From positions 1 to 11,846 of the forward strand of contig DAIUEJ010000061.1 in assembly GCA_036845225.1 (NCBI GenBank): DNA of 11,846 nt. The letters run 5' to 3'. Both the position numbers and the translations under genes were made by a program. Positions 6,556-11,846 of the stretch are shown piece after piece. Numbering within the stretch: the first letter of the stretch is position 1; each line of letters begins with the position of its first letter. Below the pieces are notes generated by a model, which did no database searches, was not told where the DNA came from, and saw only the letters and a list, made by a program, of their open reading frames with translations. The DNA is from FEN-680 sp036845225 (GTDB taxonomy: Bacteria > Actinomycetota > Geothermincolia > Fen-727 > Anoxymicrobiaceae).

Positions 6556-7425
6556 TCATCCTCCTAGGAGCCTCTTCTCCTGGTAGCGCTTTCCTAAATA
6601 TCGCGCCAGGAAATAGATGACGAGCACCATGATCAGCAGCAGCGCGGCGCCGCCGTTCACGATCTTGATGTAATCGGCCTGTATCCCTTCCGTCTGCGCG
6701 TACCAGACATATCCCGCAAGCGGCGCGGCGGTATCGAAGGGGCTCACCGGTATGTTCCGGACGAAGAGGCCCGTGGTATAGATTATCGCAGCCGACTCGC
6801 CGACGATCCGTCCGATGGGAAGGATAGTGGCGGTGATGATCCCCGGCATCGCCCCGGGCACCACGACCTGGCGTATGGTGGTCCACTTGCTCGCCCCGAG
6901 GCTCATAGAAGCCTCGCGGTGAGAGTTGGGCACCAGCCTGAGAGCCTCTTCGGTCCCGCGCAGCAGTATGGGCAGGTCGAGTATCGCGAGCGTGCAGGCA
7001 CCGGCCATCAGGCAGTAGCTCCAGCGGAAGTACACCACGAACAGCGCCATGCCGAACAGGCCGAAGACGATGGAGGGCAGGGTCGCCAGGCTGTCGAGGC
7101 AGAACCTTATGAAGCCTGAGACTCTGCCTTTCTTGGCGTACTCGGACATGTAGATGGCCGCGCCGAGCGATATCGGGAGCGAGATGATGAGGGTGAGCAC
7201 CACCAGGTACAGGGACGATACGATCATCGGGAACACCCCGCCGCCGTTCTTGATGGCCTCGGGCTTTCCGAAGATGAACTTCGGGTTCAAGGCGGTCGTG
7301 AGCCCGCGTCCGAAGATCTCGAGGATGATGAAAGCCAGCAGCGCGACCGTTATCAGGCCGAGGGCCCAGAAGAGCCCTGTTGCGACCCTGTCGGCCCGGC
7401 GGCCGTCTCTTACCCTATCGCTCAT
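6556..7425 (-). CDS. pstA: PstA, phosphate ABC transporter permease
   Basis: Encodes 289 residues. PstA pairs with PstC to form the membrane channel of the high-affinity phosphate importer. About six hydrophobic helices are visible (roughly 17-38, 67-92, 111-131, 137-155, 192-218 and 258-276), with the cytoplasmic EAA loop REASMSLGASKWTTIRQVVVP at about 170-190 (E171, A172, G177, P190) that docks on PstB. The ATG at 7425 shares its last base pair with the TGA of pstC (TGATG), so translation is probably coupled. A longer open frame extends far upstream of this ATG but lies antisense or out of frame to pstC's reading and has no family content. The segment GGGVFPMIVSSLYLVVLT is typical of PstA. 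Confidence 0.95.
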   Translation of the reverse strand: MSDRVRDGRRADRVATGLFWALGLITVALLAFIILEIFGRGLTTALNPKFIFGKPEAIKNGGGVFPMIVSSLYLVVLTLIISLPISLGAAIYMSEYAKKGRVSGFIRFCLDSLATLPSIVFGLFGMALFVVYFRWSYCLMAGACTLAILDLPILLRGTEEALRLVPNSHREASMSLGASKWTTIRQVVVPGAMPGIITATILPIGRIVGESAAIIYTTGLFVRNIPVSPFDTAAPLAGYVWYAQTEGIQADYIKIVNGGAALLLIMVLVIYFLARYLGKRYQEKRLLGG

Positions 7426-8342
7426 CACGCTTTCCTCTCGCGGGAAACAAGCCTGATGCAGATTATCAGGAAGACCGAGAGCAGCAGCAGCATCAGGGCC
7501 TGCGCGAAGAGCGCGGACCTGAACACGCCGGTCGCCTCGCCCATGTTCGTGACGATGCGCGATGTCAGGGTGCTCGTCCGCTGGAACGGCGAGAACGTCA
7601 ACTGCCGGGCGTTTCCTATCACCATCTGGACCGCCATCGTCTCGCCGATGGCCCTCCCCATCCCGAGTATGGTGGCGATGATGAGCCCCTCTCGCGCGGA
7701 CGGCACCAGCACCTTGTATATCGTCTGCCACCGCGTGGCGCCCATGGCCACGGACGCTTCCTTCAACTCGATGGGTATCGCCTTCATGGTCTCGGCGCTC
7801 AGCGTGGTGATGGTGGGGAGCGCCATCACGACCAGCACCAGTGAGGCGGCCAGGACCCCGTACCCGGCCGTCCCGGTCAGCCCGTTGATCAGCGGGATCA
7901 GGAGTATGATGCCGAACCAGCCGATCACCACCGAAGGTATGCCGGCGAGCAGTTCGATGCCGCGCCTCACGACCCTTCCCATCTTCTCCGGCGCCACCTG
8001 ATCGATGAAGATGGCCGCGCCTATTCCCAGGGGAGCGGCGATGATCATGGCGCCGAACGTGGTCATGATCGTGCCCCAGGTGAACGCGAGCATGCCGTAG
8101 TGCCCGGCGTTGGGGTTGGCGATGTTCGGGTTCCAGTTCGTGGAGAAAAAGAGGCCGGGGATGCCTACCTGCCTGATCGCGGGCAGGCTCTCCTTGAGGA
8201 TGAAAAGGAATATCAAGAGGATTGCCAGGAAAGAGATCGACGCGCAGACGAACATCACCAGCCTGACGTAGCGGTCCCGGTCGCCCAGGACTATCGCCCG
8301 CATCGTCGCCTGCTTTGAGAACCCCATCTTGTCTCCGCTCAT
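7425..8342 (-). CDS. pstC: PstC, phosphate ABC transporter permease
   Basis: Encodes 305 residues, a usual PstC length. It forms the phosphate channel together with PstA. Hydrophobic helices are visible at about 28-50, 85-115, 130-152, 160-180, 220-243 and 275-298. The NPNAGHYGMLAFTWGTIMTT segment (77-95) is typical of PstC, and the EAA loop KEASVAMGATRWQTIYKVLVPSA spans about 194-216 (E195, A196, G201, P214). The ATG at 8342 overlaps the pstS stop by 4 bp (ATGA), preceded by AGGTGAA, the usual arrangement for coupled genes; later Met6 and Met14 are less likely starts. No broken motif was seen. Confidence 0.95.
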   Translation of the reverse strand: MSGDKMGFSKQATMRAIVLGDRDRYVRLVMFVCASISFLAILLIFLFILKESLPAIRQVGIPGLFFSTNWNPNIANPNAGHYGMLAFTWGTIMTTFGAMIIAAPLGIGAAIFIDQVAPEKMGRVVRRGIELLAGIPSVVIGWFGIILLIPLINGLTGTAGYGVLAASLVLVVMALPTITTLSAETMKAIPIELKEASVAMGATRWQTIYKVLVPSAREGLIIATILGMGRAIGETMAVQMVIGNARQLTFSPFQRTSTLTSRIVTNMGEATGVFRSALFAQALMLLLLSVFLIICIRLVSRERKA

Positions 8343-9205
8343 TTCACCTGCACGTCCGTGATCTTGACGTACTCCCGCGAGACGATGTCGCCCTGGAACT
8401 TGTTGCTCAGGACGAAATCGATGTAACCCCTGACTGCTCCTTTGGGCTCGCCTTTCGTGAACATGTGGAGGTAGCGCGCCAGATTGTATTTGCCTGTCAC
8501 CGCATTATTCACCGTAGGCATCACGCCGTTGAACGATATGGCTTTGATGCGCTTGTTCACGTAACCGAAGGAGATATACCCGATGGCGTTCTCGGTCGTG
8601 GCGACGATCTCGCGGACCACGCCGTTACTGGAGGACTCGATCCCGGACCGGGCCGATTCCACCTGTTTCTCGTTGGTGGCGCCGAGCGCTTTCTTGTCGA
8701 ACACCTCCCGCGTGCCCGAGGCCTGGTCGCGGATCACTACCACTATCTCTTTATCCGGGCCTCCGACCTGGTTCCAGTTGACGATATTGCCGGTGAAGAT
8801 CCCCCTGACCTGAGCGTCGCTCAGGTTGGTCACGTTCATCCGGGGGTTCACGACGATCGCGATGATGTCAAACGCGATCTTGAAGTCAACCAGGCCTTTC
8901 GCCTCTTCCGGGTTGAGCTCTCGCGAGCTGTTGCCGACATCCACGACCCCCTGGATGAGCTGCGTGATGCCTACGCTCGAGCCGCCACCCTGGACGTCCA
9001 CCCGGACCGCCGGGTTCGCGTCCGCGAACTCGACCGCGGCTTCCTGGGCGATGGGGAGGACGGTGGTGGAGCCTGACCCTTTCACCGAACCCGTGAACTT
9101 CGAGACCCTGGGACTGGCGCAGCCGGCGGAGGTGAGCAGTAACGCCGCTGCCAGCATGAGGCAGACGGCGACGGTGGTCGTCTTCGAGACGGGCCTGGTC
9201 TTCAT
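8339..9205 (-). CDS. pstS: PstS, phosphate-binding lipoprotein of the Pst transporter
   Basis: Encodes 288 residues. PstS binds inorganic phosphate outside the membrane and delivers it to PstCA. A lipoprotein signal peptide is clear: basic KTRPVSK, a hydrophobic stretch 11-25 and S26-A27-G28-C29, with C29 the likely lipidated residue; this favours a membrane-tethered protein. Phosphate-contacting segments typical of the family are present: GSGSTTVLP at 43-51, QGGGSSVGI at 72-80, NSSRELNPEE at 92-101 and RDQASGTRE at 159-167. FTGNIVNWNQVGG (137-149) is another hallmark. The ATG at 9205 lacks any convincing Shine-Dalgarno sequence, in contrast to the other genes, but a -10-like element lies at the distance expected for an mRNA that begins at this ATG. 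It is the first gene of the pst operon and lies downstream of a Pho-box-like repeat array. Confidence 0.95.
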   Translation of the reverse strand: MKTRPVSKTTTVAVCLMLAAALLLTSAGCASPRVSKFTGSVKGSGSTTVLPIAQEAAVEFADANPAVRVDVQGGGSSVGITQLIQGVVDVGNSSRELNPEEAKGLVDFKIAFDIIAIVVNPRMNVTNLSDAQVRGIFTGNIVNWNQVGGPDKEIVVVIRDQASGTREVFDKKALGATNEKQVESARSGIESSSNGVVREIVATTENAIGYISFGYVNKRIKAISFNGVMPTVNNAVTGKYNLARYLHMFTKGEPKGAVRGYIDFVLSNKFQGDIVSREYVKITDVQVK

Positions 9206-9211
9206 AGCCAG

Positions 9212-9217
9212 AATCTA
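9212..9217 (-). promoter_or_regulatory. Candidate pstS -10 element for a leaderless transcript
   Basis: Read on the minus strand this is TAGATT, matching TATAAT at four of six positions, preceded by TGA. Its last base lies 6 nt before the A of the pstS ATG (9205), the usual distance to a transcription start. Transcription would thus begin at or beside the ATG, which fits the absence of a ribosome site. No TTGACA-like -35 is present; instead the last Pho-box unit occupies that place, as at activator-dependent promoters. Confidence 0.45.
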
Positions 9218-9227
9218 TCACGCCGGA

Positions 9228-9266
9228 GGTTCAGGAACGGTTAGGGAAAGTTTAAGAAAAGGTAAA
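9228..9266 (-). promoter_or_regulatory. Pho-box-like array of four 11-bp repeats upstream of pstS
   Basis: On the minus strand the hexamers TTTACC (9266-9261), TTAAAC (9255-9250), CTAACC (9244-9239) and TGAACC (9233-9228) recur at exactly 11-bp intervals. The 5-bp spacers are also alike (TTTTC, TTTCC, GTTCC). An 11-bp period of half-sites is the known architecture of PhoB/PhoP/RegX3-type Pho boxes. The array ends 10 bp before the -10-like element, the position from which such regulators recruit RNA polymerase. It implies induction of pstSCAB-phoU under phosphate limitation. The regulator itself is not encoded in the window. Confidence 0.7.
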
Positions 9267-9270
9267 TGTT

Positions 9271-9284
9271 TAAACCCACATTTC
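9271..9284 (+). repeat. Left terminal inverted repeat of the IS1380-type element
   Basis: TAAACCCACATTTC here matches the reverse complement of 10897-10910 (TAAGTCGACATTTC) at 11 of 14 positions, including an uninterrupted 7-bp core ACATTTC. Similarity stops abruptly outside 9271, which suggests the true end of the element. Confidence 0.6.
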
Positions 9285-9300
9285 TCGTATCAAACGAGAA
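9282..9300. repeat. Subterminal 7-bp hairpin inside the left end of the insertion sequence
   Basis: TTCTCGT and ACGAGAA form a perfect inverted repeat around a 5-nt loop (ATCAA), overlapping the inner edge of the left terminal repeat. It may be a transposase or regulator binding site, or protect the transposase from outside transcription. No T-run follows on either strand, so it is not a typical terminator. Confidence 0.5.
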
Positions 9301-9380
9301 GGGACGTGTCCTTGTATTGCTTAATTATGCAGTGTAATGGGGATTAACGGCATTCTTGAGCCTCAAGGAGATGAAACCCA

Positions 9381-10712
9381 GTGGGTGAAAGCGGAAACGC
9401 CGATTTAAAACTCGATTTCGACGGTCATCTCAGGCTGGAATTCAAGGGCGCGAAGGTGACCACGGACGCCGGACTGCTGGTCGTGCGAGAGCTGGACGAA
9501 GCGCTCAAGCTGACCGCCGATGCGGGCGAGTTGCTTCTCGACAGCAGGACCGGCAGAAACACCAGGCACGATCTTGCCGGGCTCCTGCGTCAGTCGGTCT
9601 ATGCCAGACTCGCCGGATATGCGGATGTCAACGACCAGGAGGCATTAACCCGCGACCCCGCGATTAGAGCAGTCGTCGGCAAGAAAGCTCTTGAACGCAA
9701 CGCGGCCAGCCACAACACGGTCTCACGCTTCGAGACCGAAACGCTCACAACACAAGAGAACATAGAGGCTCTTGGCTCCATAAATGGCTCCTGGGTCGCG
9801 AAGGCGATGAAGCGCACGAAGGCCAGGAAGGTCATCCTGGACATGGACTCCTCGGAGTCTCCGGTCCACGGGAATCAGGAGGGCTCCGCCTACAACGGCC
9901 ACTTCCGCTCCACCTGCTACCACCCGCTGTTCGTCTTCAACCAGTATGGGGACTGCGAGGCGGCGGCCTTGAGGCCGGGGAACGTCCATTCCGCCAAGGG
10001 TTGGAAGAGCTTGCTTGAGCCGGTCGTTCAACGTTATGCGGAGTCTGGTACAAAGCTCTACTTCCGAGGTGACGCCGCCTTCGGCTCTCCCGAAATCTAC
10101 GAGTTCCTTGAGGAGAGAGGAATCCTCTACGCCATCAGGATATCGGCCAACAGCAACCTCTACTCAGAGATAGAGCATCTGCTTACACGCCCGGTGGGCA
10201 GGCCTCCCAGGAAGCCCCGCGTCTTCTACCACTCGTTCTCCTACAAGGCTGCCTCTTGGACGACATCAAGAAGGGTGGTCGCCAAGGTCGAGTGGCATCA
10301 AGGCGAGCTCTTTCCCAGGGTGGGCTTCATCGTCACCAACCTGAAGCGCAAGTCCTCCAACGTTACGAAGTTCTACAACCAGCGCGGGCTCTGCGAGCAG
10401 TAGATAAAGGAAGGGAAGATGGCCCTGACCTGGACGAGGCTCTCGTGCACCAGGTTCATCGCCAATCAGGTCCGCCTGGCCCAGTTTGTGCTGGCCTACA
10501 ACCTGGGCAACTTCCTCAGGCGCTTAGCCCTGCCGAGCATGGTTTCGCACTGGTCGCTCCGAAGCGTCCAGCTCAAGCTCGTCAAGATAGGAGCTAGGGT
10601 GGTTAGCCACTCCAGAAGAACAGTGTTCCAGTGCGCCGAAGTCGCGGTGTCTCAAGCGCTGTTCGTCGACCTGTTGGAGCGCATCCATCGTCTCGCTGAA
10701 GCGCCGACATGA
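9381..10712 (+). pseudogene. IS1380-family transposase interrupted by a TAG stop
   Basis: The frame from GTG 9381 (AAGGAG ten bases upstream) gives 340 residues, then TAG at 10401-10403, then continues in the same frame for 102 more residues to a TGA. DDE transposase features: first Asp in ILDMDSSESPVHGNQEG (D154, or D156), second Asp D231 in FRGDAAFG, and Glu E339 in the YREK signature (Y332, R335, E339, K346). The TAG is codon 341, where relatives usually have Trp (EQWIKEGK), so a single TGG to TAG change explains it. The truncated product keeps the three acidic residues but lacks the signature Lys and about 100 C-terminal residues, including the LAYNLGNFLR segment, and is unlikely to be active. 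A minor product from an internal ATG at 10419 (97 residues) is possible but has no expected function. Family identification is strong from the motif order. Confidence 0.88.
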
Positions 10713-10896
10713 TGAAAGCGACCGCTCGTCACAGAGAGAAGGAGAGGCTTTGTTTAACCGTCCCCGAGGACCGGTGGATGGGCTGCTTGAATGCAACAGT
10801 CTACGTCGGCAGGCGTTGCTGACCGTCGGCATCGAAACTGCGGCTGTGAAATGGCCGGGAAGAGGGTAGAATTGCCGTGTCAGGAGGGCATATGGG

Positions 10897-10910
10897 GAAA
10901 TGTCGACTTA
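10897..10910 (-). repeat. Right terminal inverted repeat of the IS1380-type element
   Basis: GAAATGTCGACTTA on the plus strand is the partner of the left terminal repeat, with 11 of 14 bases complementary in inverted order. It lies about 185 bp beyond the end of the transposase frame, a normal layout for this family. Confidence 0.6.
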
Positions 10911-10925
10911 CCCCAATTGTTTCAG

Positions 10926-10955
10926 TGGACACGGCGGCGGTCCCGGGTGTATAGA
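10926..10955 (+). promoter_or_regulatory. Candidate promoter of the MBL-fold hydrolase gene
   Basis: TGGACA (10926-10931; five of six to TTGACA) and TATAGA (10950-10955; four of six to TATAAT) are separated by 18 bp. The predicted start near 10962 gives a leader of about 27 nt containing the GGAGGTG ribosome site at 10979. The promoter lies outside the insertion sequence, so the gene has its own control and need not depend on the element. Confidence 0.5.
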
Positions 10956-10988
10956 ACTATGGCCCGGTGCGATCGAGTGGAGGTGCTC

Positions 10989-11699
10989 ATGAGTTTCGAG
11001 GTCGTTCCCATCACTGCCAGCGTCAACGTCTATCTTCTCAAGGGAGAGCACCCCGCCCTCGTGGACACGATGTCGGCGAAGCATCGCGACAAACTCATCG
11101 AGTCCATCGAGAAAGCCGGCGTCGCGCCTCGGGACATTGAGTACATCCTCATCACGCACGACCACGACGATCATACGGGCAACCTCGCCGAGATGAAGCG
11201 ACTGTCGGGGGCGGTCGTAATCGCCGGGGTGGCCGACGTCCCCGTCATCGAGGGCGAGCTCGAGGGCCACCTCGACCCTTCCACTTTCACCGGCCTGCAG
11301 AAACTGATGTACAAGATGGTCTCCGAGAAGGCGATAAAGGCATACGAGCCCGTCGCAGTCGACAGGAAAGTGAAGGACGGCGACATCATCGAGGAACTAG
11401 GCATCAACGTCGTCGGGACGCCGGGGCACACGCCCGGCGGCATGACCTACCACGACGCGGAGGGCAGGCGGGCTTTCATGGGCGACATGGTGTCGAACAG
11501 GCTGGGCAGACCAGGGATGCCGGTCCTCATGGCGAGCGAGAGCCTCTCCGAGATATTCGAATCGCAGGACAAGCTCGCCGGGATGAATCTTAAGACCGCC
11601 TATCCAGGTCACGGGCGCGTGATCGCTCCCGACGCGTCGTCAACCATCGCGAAGATGACCGCCGTGAAAAAGAAGAAGCTCGCCAATAAGCTGACCTAG
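10989..11699 (+). CDS. MBL-fold metallohydrolase (glyoxalase II/beta-lactamase-like)
   Basis: Encodes 236 residues. The metallo-beta-lactamase fold and its full set of metal ligands are visible: H57-x-H59-x-D61-H62 in THDHDDHTG, H147 in GTPGHTPGG, D166 in MGDMVS and H208 in PGHG. Members hydrolyse thioesters, lactones or other esters using a dinuclear metal site; the substrate here cannot be told from sequence. The N-terminus (VPITASVNVYLLKGEHPALVDT) is the common first strand pair that contains the nearby Asp. The ATG at 10989 has GGAGGTG five bases ahead; an in-frame extension to 10791 runs through the end of the insertion sequence and is not credible. No signal peptide, so cytoplasmic. The basic tail (KKKKLANKLT) is unremarkable. 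The next gene starts 56 bp downstream and may be cotranscribed if the intervening stem-loop does not terminate. Confidence 0.92.
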   Translation: MSFEVVPITASVNVYLLKGEHPALVDTMSAKHRDKLIESIEKAGVAPRDIEYILITHDHDDHTGNLAEMKRLSGAVVIAGVADVPVIEGELEGHLDPSTFTGLQKLMYKMVSEKAIKAYEPVAVDRKVKDGDIIEELGINVVGTPGHTPGGMTYHDAEGRRAFMGDMVSNRLGRPGMPVLMASESLSEIFESQDKLAGMNLKTAYPGHGRVIAPDASSTIAKMTAVKKKKLANKLT

Positions 11700-11707
11700 C
11701 AAAAGAA

Positions 11708-11734
11708 TTGCACCTTGACACGCTCAAGGTGCAA
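11708..11734. repeat. Perfect 11-bp inverted repeat between the two hydrolase genes
   Basis: TTGCACCTTGA and TCAAGGTGCAA are perfect complements around a 5-nt loop (CACGC), starting 8 bp after the MBL gene stop and ending about 10 bp before the next gene's ribosome site. No T-run follows on the plus strand; on the minus strand TTCTTTT follows the stem, so it could end leftward transcripts. It could also be an operator or an mRNA stem-loop that reduces downstream expression. A TTGACA at 11715-11720 is embedded in it, but no fitting -10 element follows. Confidence 0.6.
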
Positions 11735-11755
11735 AGCGAGTTAAGAGGAGGTTTG

Positions 11756-11846
11756 ATGGAAGAAGAAGTCAAAGACACAGCGCTGCTGGTTATGGACGTG
11801 CAGGCTGGTACGGTAGATCGGCTTGAGAACAAGGACGAGTATATTG
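11756..11846 (+). CDS. Isochorismatase-like cysteine hydrolase, N-terminal part
   Basis: The frame begins at ATG 11756, preceded by GAGGAGG at ideal spacing, and stays open for 30 codons to the window edge. The translated start, MEEEVKDTALLVMDVQAG, shows the first beta strand and D14 of the xALLVxDxQ motif found in isochorismatase-family hydrolases (nicotinamidases and related amidases), where this Asp belongs to the Asp-Lys-Cys catalytic triad. The Lys and Cys lie beyond the window, so activity and substrate are undetermined. It follows the MBL hydrolase on the same strand and may share its transcript. Confidence 0.75.
   Translation, partial: MEEEVKDTALLVMDVQAGTVDRLENKDEYI

Larger units (their letters stand above)
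9271..10910 (+). mobile_element. IS1380-family insertion sequence, probably inactive
   Basis: A 1640-bp segment bounded by imperfect inverted repeats (9271-9284 and 10897-10910, 11 of 14 matching) encloses a single IS1380-type transposase reading frame. Size fits the family. The transposase has an in-frame stop, so the copy is probably not autonomous. The four bases flanking each end (TGTT and CCCC) differ, so no target-site duplication supports the ends; they may have decayed, or the boundaries may be off by a few bases. The left end lies 4 bp from the outermost pst Pho-box unit. The right part (10713-10910) is non-coding. Confidence 0.7.

Noticed and set aside
5725..6567. Long plus-strand open frame (280 codons) opposite pstB
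   Set aside because: PstB on the other strand has every ABC ATPase motif; the opposite frame has no family resemblance and is a GC-driven shadow.
8315..9076. Plus-strand open frame (253 codons) opposite pstS
   Set aside because: The pstS frame has a lipoprotein signal and phosphate-binding motifs; the opposite frame has neither motif nor start context.
9312..9338. Transposase promoter made of TTGTAT and TGTAAT
   Set aside because: The spacer is only 15 bp and both hexamers are imperfect; not strong enough to list as a feature.
10419..10712. Separate small gene of 97 codons
   Set aside because: It is in the same frame as the transposase and encodes that protein's C-terminal part after a stop codon, so it is a fragment of a broken gene.
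10755..10775. Terminator after the transposase frame
   Set aside because: Only a 4-bp stem (GTCC/GGAC) without a T-run can be drawn.
10791..10988. N-terminal extension of the MBL hydrolase by 66 residues
   Set aside because: It would read through the right end of the insertion sequence, a likely promoter and the ribosome site of the ATG at 10989; the added residues have no fold-like pattern.
11715..11746. Promoter starting with the perfect TTGACA inside the 11708-11734 hairpin
   Set aside because: No hexamer resembling TATAAT exists 16-19 bp downstream; the best match has three of six bases.

Overview
The window comes from a GC-rich (about 60% by eye) bacterium with strong Shine-Dalgarno sites, GTG/TTG starts, tightly overlapping genes, a PstS lipoprotein and a rubrerythrin. 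This suggests an anaerobic or microaerobic, probably Gram-positive-type organism such as a deep-branching actinobacterium or a clostridia-related lineage. The taxonomic guess is inference only; the window carries no rRNA or other marker gene.

Layout from left to right: a leftward rubrerythrin gene (43-534); a 242-bp divergent control region with a good rightward promoter (711-738); and a rightward five-gene potassium-uptake operon (777-5080). That operon encodes a 51-residue single-span membrane protein (777-932, very short and TTG-initiated), the TrkH channel subunit, a doubly membrane-anchored OB-fold-like protein of unknown role, a TrkA-type protein with two RCK units, and a second TrkA with one RCK unit. 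Successive genes overlap by 4 bp (GTGA, ATGA) or abut, except the last pair, which overlap by 59 bp in a way that suggests a 1-base length change in a G run. The Trk operon meets the phosphate operon tail to tail, with an 11-bp overlap of coding sequence.

The leftward phosphate operon is complete: pstS-pstC-pstA-pstB-phoU (9205 down to 5070), with overlapping or abutting ORFs through pstB. In front of pstS are four hexamers at exact 11-bp spacing (9228-9266), the architecture of a Pho box, followed by a -10-like element placed so that transcription would begin at or next to the ATG. PstS may therefore be made from a leaderless mRNA.

Directly beside the Pho box sits an IS1380-family insertion sequence (about 9271-10910). 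Its transposase reads through in frame except for one TAG that replaces the Trp codon inside the YREK catalytic signature, so the element is probably dead. Beyond it lie a rightward MBL-fold metallohydrolase with its own promoter (10989-11699), a perfect 11-bp-stem inverted repeat (11708-11734), and the first 30 codons of an isochorismatase-like cysteine hydrolase that runs off the window.

No tRNA, rRNA, CRISPR array or phage genes were seen. The least explained material is the pair of small or accessory membrane proteins built into the Trk operon.
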